A stretch of DNA of 64,000 nucleotides from Halichondria panicea (taxonomy: Eukaryota; Porifera; Demospongiae; Suberitida; Halichondriidae). Made by a program: the position numbers and the translations under genes. Positions 46,501-60,200 of the stretch are shown here, piece by piece. Location: the NCBI RefSeq assembly GCF_963675165.1, contig NC_087386.1, positions 3,726,169-3,790,168 of the forward strand. The letters run 5' to 3'. Under the pieces are notes generated by a model, which was given only the letters and a program-made list of their open reading frames with translations, had not been told where the DNA came from and searched no databases. Within the stretch, counting starts at the first letter, position 1. Each line of letters opens with the position of its first letter.

Positions 46501-49500
46501 AAACAGTCACACTGGCCAGAGACCTGATTGCACACAGGGCTTGAGGCACCTTGACCATCACAACCACACTCTACATAGTGCAAGAACATTTCAACGTTAC
46601 ATTACATGTATACAATTCGTAGCATGCATGCATATGATCTCACCTTGACAACCACCGGCCGTGAAATTGAACCACCCATTCATACAGTTGTCACATCTGG
46701 CACCAGTCACTCCAGGATGGCAAGCAGCACAGGACCCCCCAAATGCAAGGCAAGTTATGTTGTTTATGGTCCCCACTGGATCACAGTCACATTCTGAAGT
46801 ACATAAAAATGCATTCTAAAGTCCAAACAGATAATCATAATCCACAACGTACGGAAAACTTGTCCGAAAAATTCTGTTGAGAGGGAGAATGATGGTTCCT
46901 CACAGAGAGGATCTAACTGAGTAGTTATAGCACGAGGAAGGCATTGTTCAATGATATTGACTTGATCTTCAGGTGAGCGGGATTGGTAGTATGCACTGAT
47001 CTCACTAAATTCAGGCAGAAGGACAATCTGTATGTATAGAGATGGATGATTACATTGTATGTGTAATAGCATGCAGGACGAGGTGAACTTACTGAATCAA
47101 ACAGCCATTCCACTGGAAAAAAAGTTGTATACTCAAGCAATAGCTGATACTCAACGGAACTGTCTAGACATACAGAGAAGGCTCTGTAGAATAACTCATT
47201 GGACTGAAGAGCTGCTACTTGAAACCTTGTCACATTTGTAGGGGTAGACGTTTCGTCACAGTCCAGATCAAGTGTGACACCATTTTTACTGTAGAGTGTC
47301 ACAGTGAGGCCCTCAACTGTTTCCATTGTCTACATAAATGATTGATACCAGTATACACAAAGTTACCATGATGCAGCTAAACATGCATATTTTTGTGCTT
47401 TTGTATAGGTTGTACCTGATATCTAATGATGACCTCATACTGAGTACGTTCAGGCACATAAAGTTGGAAGCTGATGTCGCTAAAAACTGCTGGTCGGGTA
47501 AAACCTCTTCCAGTGAATGGTAACGCATCACCATCAAGTGGAAAGAAAGTGCTGGTTTGCTAAAAATTATAATTTATTAGTATGATTGTTTACCACATTT
47601 ATCACACAACTACTCACATCTGGGAAGGTAGCTTCTTCAGCCTCAAACACAATGCTGTCAAGTGGCTTAAAAAAGTATCCTGGCAGGGGAGTATTGCACA
47701 AGATGGATTCAACATTGGGTTTGCAAGGACATTGGGCTACAGGAGAATTCTGGTCACAAACAGGAATTTCGGAGCCTCCAAGATTGCAATTACATGGAAG
47801 ACAACCGGATGAGAGGTCATAGAAACCAGCCTGTCAACAAATAAGTTATGCATCATGCATGTGCATAGCCAACTCAGTCATTTTCAACTCAGTCACTTAA
47901 AAAACTTACCTTGCATTGATTACATTGTCTCCCTTGTGCGCTTTCAGTACACATACAATCTCCAGTTAGTTTGTCACACAAAGGAAGATCACCGGATATT
48001 ACTGTGCCCTCTACCACACAATCACAAACTATGGAAAATGTTAACTTGTTAATCCACCCTCTGTGCTCACCGAAACAAAGTAGTACAAATCATATCCACA
48101 TACTCACTTTCACATCCATTGTCATTGTTCTGCGTCAAGTTCCAATATCCATCTAGACACTGTGTGCACTTCAAAGAGTCAGAGTCTACATTGCTCTTGC
48201 AGGAACATTGGCCTTGAGAGTCACATACGTCATTCACTGCACCCTGCGCACTGCACTCACAGTCTGGAAACGAACAAACAAACTGACCATTATTCAACAG
48301 CTAAATGTACTTGACACATGCCAAAATCGATCTGCTGCCAAATTAATCTGCCAAATGTAGTCCACATAAACCAAAAACTGTCTGCCTTTCAACAACATTA
48401 CACACATTCACAAACGTGTAGTTTAAAATCTAGCTACTCTATTGGTGATGGAAGATAGTATTGTTACTGCCGATAGTGTTCAGAGTCAAAAGAAAAAACA
48501 AGTAAGTCCTTGATTGCAGTATAAATGAAAGCAGCTATTATAGCTATACGTATACGTATCCAGCTAATGGATGCAATTCATCGCTCCTGAAAGTCACAGC
48601 GAAGTTATAGAGACATCTGGTATGCATTGTCACTGTTGTTTTGACAAGTTCAGGGGAACTGCCTCTGAAATTATGCATAGTGTAACGTACGGGGGACAGT
48701 GGCACCACGACAGAGCTGCAAGTCTACACTTCGCCTCAAATCCAGGCCGATTAAATACAGCCTGGTATCTATTGTATGAGTGATAGTGCACATGCGCAAC
48801 TGAGTTCCTCAGAATCGAGGGAATTCGTTCTACGTTAGTAAACGTTAGTAAAATTATGCCGTAAACTAATCAAATACTTTGTTTCCTGTGAAGCTGTGGC
48901 TTATGCCCTCTATTGCGTTGTCGAGAATTCTTGCACACTAGTCTGAAGCCAGAAGAGGCTCTCATCTACTACATTTTGCAGTAGGGTAGATGAGAGGCTT
49001 TAGACTAGTGCATGCCTTCTTGACAACGAAATAGAGGGCTTAAGCCACAGCTATAGCTAGCTACGCTGCTTCACCATACAATACAGATAGTAGATAGTCG
49101 TAGACGGGCCACGCCTTTGTCAAGCTATGATTAAGCGCACATGTCCTCACCCATGCAATTATTACATTAAACATTACTCACTTCTACAAATTACAGGATC
49201 ATTCAGCAGCAGAGCCAAGTCTTGGAAGTAACCTGGCTGGCATGCCTGACAGTTGTCTCCTGCTGTGTTATCAGAGCAGTTAATGCATTCTGATGTTGAG
49301 CGAGCTGCAATAAACTGGCAATCTTCTGCGTGCTCATTGCATATGCATCCTGTACAGTACAACGAACAGTGTGTTACACTAAAATTGCATCAGTAATAAC
49401 TATTGGTGAACTAGAATCATGCAATACCTTGACATGGGTTGGTATTTGTTGCTGTGCCTGCTCTCCAGGGTCTGTTGTTGAAACCTGTCGCACACATTTC

Positions 49501-50842
49501 ACATTTATTCCCTGCTGTATTGTGCTCACAGTCACACCCACTGTAAACCTGCAGTAAAGCAATTAACTCATATTGAATATAAGATGATTCTTTCTTACTT
49601 TACTGTCAACCGACTCTTCACCAGGCTGAGGCACACAGACACCAGAGTGACCATGGCACATGCACTGTCCCTTCACATACCACTCAGATATTGAAAAATA
49701 CACAAATCTGTTTCCATTGAGCTCTAGCTCTTCGAAGTACCCTAGGAGCTGAATCCTGATATTAGTTAAGGTTCTGTAGCGTGTAGCTGTAGTCTCGCTA
49801 ATGTTGGGAGACAGATGCTGAGAGGTGGAGAATTTCACCTAGAAAAATAATTATATCATCATCATTATCATGGTATTAATACATCGCACAATAGCTTATT
49901 AATTTTGTGAATATTGGTTTTAAGTATCTTGGGTGGTACGTCCGAGTAATATCTGGAACACACACATGCAGTGAATAATATTCACGATTCATGAATATAT
50001 ATTATTATAGTTGCTGCCATATTGTTTGAATAAGGAATGCAACTAAGAACGAGGTAGATCTAATTTGGGCAATGCCCATGAGCGTTTGTAAAGATAACAT
50101 GCATGAAAAAATTCCCATGGCTATAATACTAACATCACAACATAATTATATCTATTATGATTCAACTCACTGTTCCTCCAGTAAAAGGGAAAAAAAGCGA
50201 TTCAATGCTCGTACAAATGGGGTCCAGTGTATCAAACACAGTATCTTCATCCACAAACATATCATTTAGTCCAAATGTTTCCACACAGCGCGTGGAGTAG
50301 TAGCGATATACTTCCCATGTTGCACCCTCATCTCTGGAATACTCTAGCACCATAGCCCGCGGCCTCACAGAGTCAAATACAATTGATGTGCTCTCAAAGA
50401 GGAACTCAGACTCGAAATCAAACTGCAGGACAGATGGAGCTGACGATGGACCTATTTGTGATACCCATACTGTTGACTCGTCGTTGTCGTTGATGTTCGT
50501 TGGATCGTTTGTCGTGTTAGGTGAACAGGTGAGACAGTCATCATCTGGCTGAAGGAATATGCAATACTCTGAGCCCATTGTGCATGTTGATTCTGTGGTA
50601 ACTGTTCTGCCTATTGCAAGGTTGCCTACTGGAGGAAAACATCCTGTTGTTTCTGTGCATTGTGAATTACAGCCGAGGGGCGATGAGCCTAGAAGACATA
50701 GGGCTATTGCTAGTGCTATGTACTTAATCAGATTCTTGATGTTAGTGTGTGAATGTCTTTGATTAGTAAAATTTGAAGATGTAGCCTGTAGTCTCAGCAT
50801 TTGGTTGTAATAATGACAGAGAGGAGATTTTTTCGTTGTCAT
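40512..50842 (-). CDS. Laminin chain with both LF (IVB) and L4 (IVA) domains
   Basis: A secreted basement-membrane glycoprotein chain. Exons, 5' to 3': 50842-50171, 49838-49599, 49548-49428, 49349-49182, 48263-48108, 48028-47910, 47830-47618, 47559-47416, 47329-47093, 47027-46853, 46793-46644, 46570-45964, 45900-45724, 45566-45473, 45369-45247, 45184-44690, 44636-44459, 44340-44150, 44088-43806, 43417-43158, 43078-42461, 42338-42058, 41392-41251, 41142-40966, 40909-40747, 40657-40512; all in phase, 2109 residues. Order: hydrophobic signal (YIALAIALCLLGSSPLG), LN domain, five LE repeats, beta-type LF domain (about 535-748; FEAEEATFPD, LFDS, IVLLPEF), LE repeats, L4 domain (about 985-1145; FLVNRLGSYGQMFNMVVRVE), further LE repeats, then a coiled coil (about 1514-2109) opening with CHECYFQWYDNI and ending NNCYKTP. 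No LG domains, so not an alpha chain. The chosen start leaves about 40 residues before the signal; a later Met may be used. Confidence 0.93.
45901..45963 (-). other. 63-bp intron inside the L4 domain that is also open in frame
   Basis: On the coding strand the segment starts GTTAGT and ends CTGCAG, with matching phase on both sides. It is also a multiple of three without a stop, so retention would insert 21 residues (starting VKNNNYFVV). L4 conservation favours removal, but both forms are readable. Confidence 0.6.
48264..49181. other. Long laminin intron with foldback
   Basis: The largest intron of the gene (about 918 bp). At 48893-49051 lies a 159-bp foldback: GCTGTGGCTTATGCCCTCTA, TCGAGAATTCTTGCACACTA on one side face TAGACTAGTGCATGCCTTCT and TAGAGGGCTTAAGCCACAGC on the other. 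No exon recognised. Confidence 0.7.
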
Positions 50843-51224
50843 GATACAAATCTGCTAAGCAAGATAATAATAAAAAGTTAGTATATCAGTGCTGCAAATT
50901 TTTACAATAAATGCGAGAATTGGGTTATCTACATGAGTTAAACATCTCACCTTTCCTTGCCACAGATTCAACTTTGAATAACAAACTAAGCTTGCTTTGA
51001 ACTTGAGAGTTAGTAACGCCCCTCCAATCCGAGATCCACCCCCCTGATATGTACGCATGCCCAGTGTGAAATCACGAGGTTGATTTTATGGGCGTGGTAG
51101 ATTGATTTCTAAATGAAGCGCTCACTTGTTATCAAAATCGTTGCCATTGGAGGCTCTTTAGCAGGCCTTCACCTTATTTTTAGCTGCTATAAGTCATATC
51201 TGAGCAGAGAGCAGTCCAATAGGT
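50843..51224. promoter_or_regulatory. Bidirectional promoter region between laminin and SLC26A11
   Basis: Only 382 bp separate the two divergent start codons, so both promoters must share or abut in this stretch unless there are unseen 5' exons. GC-box-like GGGCGTGG is at about 51091, and the complementary CGCCCCTCC is at about 51016. No TATA box is obvious. Confidence 0.5.
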
Positions 51225-54200
51225 ATGGCATTGGACAAAAAAAGAACTGAACCGTCAGGCTATGACTGTTGCTGCCCAAGTAAATGTCCACTGACCCTTC
51301 CTCACAGTAAACGACCTCGGTCTCCAGTCAGTGACAGCCAATACGAGCTATTGCAGTGGTTTCCATGTTATTTTGATGCTACTTGGCTTCTCAAAAAGTT
51401 TCCCTTCTTTAATTGGCTGCTTAGGTATCGCCTTAGGTGGTTGGTGTCTGATGTTGTTGCAGGGTTGACTGTTGGTTTGATGGTTGTACCTCAAGCACTG
51501 GCGTATGCATCCATTGCAAACTTGCCTCATGCTGTAAGTTTCTTTCAATCACTAAATCTTGCAAGATAATTTCCGTGTGCTATTCCATTCTTTAATATTA
51601 ATAGGGTTTGTTTGTTCGCTTAACTATAGATATAATAGAAAGGGAAGTACTACCTTCAATATCTATGGTTTAACTGGTTGTTTTCCTGGTTTTTTTGCAA
51701 TGACAATCTTGGTGTTTGAAGTATATATAGGTGGTTTACTGATTTCATGTACCTGTTGGGTATTGTAGCACAGGTTTGCAATGCATTGTGTTACCTGTTT
51801 TAATAAGAGAAGCTGATACCTACGCAAACACACAGTACGGGCTCTATTCTGCTTTCATGGGGTGCTTCATATACACGCTTTTTGGAACAAGCAAAGATGT
51901 AACGCTAGGTCCAACAGCAATTGTCTCCCTCCTCACTGAGTCCTCCACTCGTGGCTGTGGTGGTATCCAGGCACGGATTGTCTGTGCTACAGCACTTACT
52001 TTTCTGTCTGGGGCTATCCAATTTGCAGTGGGCATCCTCAACCTTGGTGAGGCATCACTAAACCAATTTAATGTTCGCTACCTGTACATGTATGTACATG
52101 TTCACCAATCACACTTGATACTTGATTTGTTGTTACTCTTTCCATTCGAATTGTTTATGTTGCTCAAATTGCATCCAGGATTTCTGGTGGAATTTATACC
52201 TGTTCCTGTGATCAGTGGCTTTACTTCAGCAGCTGCCATCACTATTGCTTTAGGACAATTGCATGTGAGTATGATTTGGTGGACAATGCAATTGAGGTTT
52301 GTTGTCTGAGTAACTAATTCAGGGTAATGGATGTACACGGAGAAACGGTTTTTAGGTATAGTAGGTTTCCCCGTGAGTTAATGCAATCTGGTACACTGTT
52401 TACATACAGCTTATGAATGAATCATATTGTGCAGCACAGTTCGTTCGTTTCAGTAGTGAAACCCCAATTACCTGTCCTGGGCTTGTTTATGCCTTTTAAA
52501 AATGTCTATCACGTCTGTATTGTACTCTCGTGAAAAAATGCCCACCTTTTTCTGCACAAGAACCTTTACAAGAGAGAAAACTGGGCATATTGATGCCAAC
52601 CAAGCTATCAAGTACATTATGTAAAGCATGATGGTGACATTTTACGTATTCTATAGCAACAGATAACGATGGACAAGTTATACATGTATGTAGGTCATAT
52701 TCCTAGAGAGCTGCATGTATCAAGTACATTAATTTTGGTACTTTCTCCACGGAAGTAGCAGCAAGGTATAACCTGCAAAATTGGGTGGTCGACATTGTTC
52801 TGAGATGTGTGGTAAAGGATTATTTGTACCCTGCATACTACATCTTCAAGGGCAAGCAGAACTACATAGAGACACTTTTATGTCCGTTCTTGGTACCAGC
52901 AAAAAGTAGAGTACCCACATTGTATAACTTCTGGGTGGGCGTATTATCGAGTCAAATACCATCTTGCAAAAAGTTCTTAGCAAAGAGAGTACCTTATTAT
53001 AAACGGGTACTAATTTTAGCGAATTTGTAATTAACGCTAAATTAGGTACGCGCTAATAATAAAGCGCAATTGAATCTCATTAAAAAAAGTTTTCTAATGT
53101 ACTTTTGTATAATTATAATGTAATGTTCTTTTGAGAGTATACTAAGCAAGCTAGCCCTTTTTTTACATCTGTGTCTGACTCTATTCAGCCTTAAAACCCA
53201 TACTTGTACATCTTTTGAGATATATTGTGGTAATGAATTTGCTACAAATCCGCCAAAATTAGTACCCTAAAAACAGAGAAAAATCTGAAAACGCCAAAAT
53301 TACTACCCGTCTATAATAGTAACATTAAGGTAGCTAGCCCTCTCCCTTCGCTGCTGGAGGAGTGGTGTGTATATGTGGACGTATTTTCGTGAGGTATGGT
53401 ATACGTTCCGTGTATGTTTATGATGTACACATGTCTTCTTTATTAAATGCAGAGTCTGTTAGGACTAAAAAATGTTGGAAGATCCGTGCTATCTGCAATA
53501 CATGACAACTTTGCTTATATAGCTGAAACCAAGTTAGCCATTTAAGTATTTTCGGAATTAGCATGTAACAATGTTTCCGTTTTACTCAGAATTTGGGACC
53601 TTGTGCTGGGGGTGTGCTGCATGCTTGTTGTGATTGGTTTGAAGGTAAATGTGTCATAGAATTGAACTTACGTAGCTTGTTGCATTGCTAACCTATTTCT
53701 GTAGCTGCTCAAATCACACATGGAAAGGATTGAAAAGAAACATAAAGATGATTTGCGGTGGTACCAAAAAGTTGCATTCAAATTTATTTGGCTTATCTGC
53801 ACAGGTAGGTGGTGCTTTAAGTGTATATAATCAATGTACTGTTACTGCGCTGCTATTAGTATAAAATTACCATATATGCTTGAGCCGCAGCTACTAATTT
53901 TTTTTCAATTTTCTGGAAGAGGAGGCTACAATTCGAGAGGCTCCGTGCTATTAATACCGTATTGCACTCTTAACCGTACGATTAATTATACTAATCTGCT
54001 ATTAGTGTCTGGAGAGTGTTACAGCAATTACCGTATATCTTCTAATTTATCGGACAGCAAAAAATAATTATTTTGGAAATTGTCCGGGTATAATTGGAAC
54101 AGATTTTTATAGAGCATGTGAAGTGTCCGGAATAATTAGAACAAGCAAGCAGCTGCATGCGAGCTAGCTAAGTTTAATAGAACAAGGTACGTCTGAATAG

Positions 54201-57200
54201 TTGCACTAACTATCTAAAACTAGCTACTCAAAGCTATCTAACTGCAGCACTCTAAGTCTTACTTGCCGTCTAGTCTATGAATGGTAACTCAACTTTTCAA
54301 GGTATTGTCCGGATATTTAGAACAAATGTAATATTAAAGTACTGGAGTGTCCGTTGTATTAGAACAACGAAAATTGCCCAAAAGAGTGTCCGGGTAATTA
54401 GAAGTGTCCGATAAATTAGAAGATATACGGTAATCCCTTATCACATCCAGTCCAGTAATTGCACGTCGTCATTGACAGCGTGCAATTACCTGTCAAGTAA
54501 TTGCACGCTGTCAATGACAACGTATTGTTTTCAAATAACAGCCGTGGCCGAAAATGTTAATAAAAACTGCAGAGAACTTCATCATTCACGATTAGGATGG
54601 TTACTCGTGCAATCAAGGGATTAATAGCACTCGGCTATGCCTCGTGCGATTAGTAGCCTTGCCATTGCTTATTACTCGTGCTATTAATCTCCATATTGCA
54701 CTCATAGCTATTAGCAATAGCTTATACATTAATATCATGATACATTAAGTACATGCAGGCAGAATCACAGGAAAACTCGAAGAGTGGGAAATGATCGACC
54801 ATGATGGATTGATGCCAAAAGTCCCATGTGTAAAATTAATGGCTGCTGCATCAGCACAGCTATGCAGCTCTCTTCTCACTATTGCAGCTACCAATAGCAT
54901 TCCTAAGTAGCCTCGTTTCCAGGCCGATTTTTCTTATAGAACAAAGTGCTATTTGTGCTTGTTATGAGTGCTATTATTCCTTATTACACGAGTATATATA
55001 TAGTTATGACGTTTCATAACATTTTTAGTCGCGGCCGTTGTTCGAAAACAAGTCGCTATACAATTACTCGCTTGACGACGTGCTATTACTTATACGCTGT
55101 TGTACATTATCGTACATCATACGATAATGTATGTTAAAAACTGTTTGCAACTGATGCCATTTATTTTGTTTAGCCCTTCCTCTCTGCTGGTTTACCAGTT
55201 GGTTGGCTTTTGCGTTGTTTACGTTAACTAGTATATAGCAACCTAACTTATTGTTTGCCACTCCCTCTAGCTCGCAATGCTGTTGTGGTGTTCTCTGCTG
55301 CTCTGATCGGCTATAGTCTGACTCTGCAACCGTGGTTCGAAAAGAACAACGTTATCACTTTAATAACTGAAGACAAGTCTTCACTGCCAAACTTCACCGC
55401 TCCTGACATAACTTCTCAAACATGCTCTGTAAGTATATAGGATGTTACGTAACGTCAGCTAACGATCACGTAGCGTGTTTGTTTTTTACACGTATATGCA
55501 TTCATTAAAGCATTCTGTATTTTCTTTTAGCTTTTTTCACCCTGTCTTGTGTTTTAAAATCACCGTTTATTGATATCCCTGTTTATTTACACTGTAGACG
55601 CTGAGCTTCTCAATTGTTGTGGTACCTCTCATCAGTTTTCTTGAGAGTATTGCCATTGTTAAAGCGTTTGGTATGTGTTGTTATTATTAGCTAGCACCAC
55701 CATGTTTATCTATCGTTTTTTAGCACGCAAGAATGGCTACAAAGTGGACTCCAGCCAAGAGCTAGTTGCCCTAGGTAAGTTTAGTGCATGTTTGTTTAAT
55801 GATTCTTACCGTGTAGTTGTGTGCGTGCATTCCTTTTTTCAACTTCTTACTATGACTATCTTTACCCATTCAGGATTGTCTAATTTAGCCAGCTCCTTTG
55901 TTGGTTCGTATCCTGTAACTGGAAGCTTTTCCAGGTAGTAAATATTATTACTTCAGTTATGCTCGAAAATATATCCTTTATGTATGTTCAACTGTACATT
56001 TTTCTAGAACGGCAGTCAACGCACAAAGTGGTGTCAAAACTCCGGCTGCAGGGATAGTCACTGGTAAATTGGTACAATATTTATCGAATATTTAGCCCCC
56101 AACCCCGTACACATTTTGTGGTTTGTATAATATGTAAGCAAACAAGACTGCTATAAGTTTAAAGTGTTTGGACACTATTATGCCTCGAGACATAGCCGCA
56201 CGAGGTATACGGTAAAGGTAGCTGTGTGTGTGTGTGTGTGTCTATTCCAGTTGTAATGCGACGAAAACTAACAGTTTCTTTAGGCTTCAAGCCACGTTCT
56301 CTTGGATTTTGATTCGTGGATTTTCACTACTTTCTCGAGTTATGGCTAATTTTACTTACAGTGCAGTGAAGGCTGCCCAGAATCGTTCGATCGTTCCTCC
56401 CCATGTGTCATTAAATTGTAACAGTAAACCGTACATGTGTGTATTTAATAATAGTGTGCTAGTACTGTAGCTTCTTGCCATAAAACTTTGGCTCCTCCAC
56501 TATCAGCACTGCGCTTTCATTGCAAAAACAAACATTCTTTTCGTACATTATATATACAAAGCAAACTAATGACCTCTTATACACTTAAAAATTTTTGAGC
56601 AAAGCAAAACATGCCGAGAGGCATTAAGCATCTCGGTGCTTAATGGGATTGGGGAACGTCCTCTCATGTACCTTAATTGTTTTGTGTTTTGAGTTTTCAG
56701 TGTTTGTGAGATTTAACAAAATTTTCTGTTGCAGGACTGGTAGTTATCCTTGCTCTGGCTTTCCTGGGTCCAGCCTTCCACTACATACCCTCCAGCTCTC
56801 TGGCAGCCATCATTATTGTAGCTGTGCTGCCTGTAGTGGATGTCACTATAGTCTGGAAGATTCTGAAGACAAAATGTATTGTTGCATGTACTTCCATGAG
56901 TATGGGTCTTGTTTTGATGCCTAGTGTTCTTTGATGTCTTGTGGTGGGTGTGGCACTCACATAAGGTTCCACATAACTCCATACCCCTAGACTAATTAAA
57001 GCATTTGTGATTTGTCAATTACAGATGTTCATAAACCTGTGTGTTTCATTTCAATATAGGAATTGTTGTTACTTGTGTGCTTGCTGCCATCTGTGTTACT
57101 GTGTGAAACAATAACATAATCGAGCACTTTGTTTACCTGTTTCATCCAGACATTGATGTTCTGCCGCTACTGATTTCCTTTACCCTCACTCTGTTTCTTG

Positions 57201-60200
57201 GGATCCAGGTGAGCTAGCCAGATACTGTATTGTAGTCTTTTGCACACTTCGGTCATGCTCTATTGTGGAGCTTAGTTTGAAGCACTAGCTGTGCTTAGCC
57301 AATTTCCCGCTGTAGAAATGCACAATGTACCTGTCTGTATCATCATTTAACTATCATGGCCAATTGGTGTTTAGTTGGCTGTGCGTGAGGATACATCTGT
57401 GTTAGTGTACCGACTAAAGACTATTTTACCATGTGTACTTGTTTAGGTTATTATTGCTCACATTCCAGTATGGTGTGCTCATCGCTGTGGCTGTATATCT
57501 TGTTCTGCTGCTCTATCGTCACGCCAAGCCCAGGCATCAGGTACACTTGTCATAGAAATCCTCCTAGTATACATGTATTTTGAATATAGTACGTATGTAC
57601 TTGATTATACTCTACAAGTCTAAATGCATGCTAATTTGAAGTGTGTGTATGACGCCGCCATCTTACTCGTATATAGGTTAGATACAGCCTTTACTACTAA
57701 GATATACTATTGTAATAGTGGTCGCGCGTGCACTTAATACATGCATGACTGTGTGTTTGAGACACCAAATTAGGCATACAGTTGAGCCTCGGTTATCCGA
57801 ACACCTTTGTCCCCGGGCCCATTCGGGTAAGTGAAATATTCGGATAATCAAAAGCTGGCTTTTTGCCAGCCACGTGGGCAATTTCCTACTGCGCATGCTC
57901 AGATTGCACTATGCTCTAGCATTCGGATAATCGAGGATTCGGATAACCGGGATTCGGATAACCGAGGCTCAACTGTACATGTTATGTACCGTATAGCGGT
58001 GATTTTCGAGGCACTAAATGTTCATGCTCAAACTAATGGATTTTATTTTCCAAGTATAGAGGTTCAAATGACCACACCCCTACAATAAAGAGGTCTTGGA
58101 AGTACAAAACCAAATTTTCAAGGTTCAACTCAAAAATGTTGTGCGTCGAAAATAACCAGCTATACGTACGGTATCAGCATTCTTATCTCCAAAACCCATT
58201 ATGATCCCATCACCAACATTTTCTAGGTAATCAGGAGGGTAATTGAAGCTGAAAATTATATAGGATGAGGTAGGATGTACGTAGGGTATGTTAAGGTAGG
58301 ATGGCTGAACAATCCAGTGTAGAACGAAGAAGTTTGTGGTAGGATGGGGTTCAATAAGGTAGGATGGCTGGTGTAGGACAATGTAGTAGGATTGGGTAGG
58401 ATGGATGAACAATCCTAGAATAACTGTTGCAAAGAAAAATCTATATCAAATTGTAACATGCATCCCATAATGATTATAGAAGCCACATACTGGAGCTTAT
58501 GCAACACATTCCTTATAACATGGGAATTGCTCATACATACATTGTACATTTAAGTAGTAAAACAGACCACAGTGTGTACACAAAATCCATATAAGGACCG
58601 TGTAACGCTCCACACTTTTACTCAGAGGAGGTTGGTCACATTTCAACGGAGAAAAAAGAAAAGATATACGGAAACTACGGAGAATAGCATAAAAAGTAGC
58701 TATCCTAGCTAAAGCCAAAAGACTGCAAACGATTGTAGCACTCTATACTAGTAGCAAATGATGCTAACAATACCCAGTCACACTAGAAAGTGAGTAGCAT
58801 ATATAGTCATACTCGAAGCAATGAGCTAGAAACTAAGTTAATCACTTGCTCCTGTCTTGATGTAGCTTTTAAGATTCATAAGCTAACAGGAGATGTAATA
58901 CAAGAGAGACAAATGACAAAAGTGCTGACTCAGCGGGTTGAAGGCGAATTCAAGGCCAAACACTGTTTGCATAGCATGTTTCGCCGCTGTTTAAATCGTG
59001 ACCAACCTCCTCTGGCTTTTACTGGTGTGTTGCAAAGATTCTACAAACTCCAGTAACATACCATGTGAAACCTTGTTACATATAAGCTACAGTAAGCCAC
59101 ACACCTTTGGAAACACTCTGATCATACCATAAGTTATTTCTCTATATGTACAACTAAATGAGTTTTTGAGTAACGCTTAGTTAAAGGCTACAACAATAAC
59201 CTTTGACCCTTGAACGAGTGTCCACCTCCTTTAAGCACGTCACCTGAACGACCATGTCGTGAGGAGTACGCTACGTACGTGGTACAGTTTTTATCTGTCA
59301 TAATTAATCATGGCTAGAAGTTATGCTTTAATTAAGAAGTGTAGGTGGTTAGACGTATTGAGTCTGCAATATTATGCATAGTAAGACGCTCCATCAGTGC
59401 TCCTGCCGGTAATGTATTATAATTGCACTCAATAATTATGTTGTTAATGAATTTAACACAGTCATGCACATAATTATTCTTTTTACACACACCCTCACAA
59501 AATTCCATTCTAGATGTGGATAGAGGGCTCGCATATTTTCATGAAGTTCAATGGGGGGTGGACATTCCCAGGAGTAGAGCACATCATTAGCAGAATCAAT
59601 GCTGAAGTCACTTTGAGCAAAGATAATCCAGAAAGTAAGCACACTTTTCTATGCATGACTGTAATTATTGTCAGAAGGAAGGGTGGTTTCTAAGTGTGAC
59701 ACTGACCAGGGTGTCATACAAAATTTGAAGTAGAGGGGGGAATAAGGCCGTGGAGTGTGTCGCGGCTAGGGAACCCAGGGGCGAGCCCCCTCCCCTGGAG
59801 AATGTTGTTTGATGATTAGGTGAATTCTGGTGGGTTTTGGAGTGTTACCTTCATTCTCATCAGCATACAACTAACTAACCTGAATCCAAATTTGGGGGTG
59901 AATTTGAACCAAGAGGAGATATCCCCTTTCCCCCTTGTATGACACCCTGCACTCATTGGCTAAAAACATGCCGTATTTGTACTACTGCTTTGTTATGTGG
60001 AACTCATATGAGCCGGTGTCGGATAATTTTCATGTAAATGAAATCCTGTCCTGCATGTGACTTGATTAACCCTACAGGACAAAGGACACGAAGTGTGATC
60101 CTTGACTGCACTGCAATGCCTGAGATTGATTTCACCATCATACAGGTGCAGTTGAAACACTATAGCTTGTATTTCCTTTTCCGATGCCAAAATATGGCCA

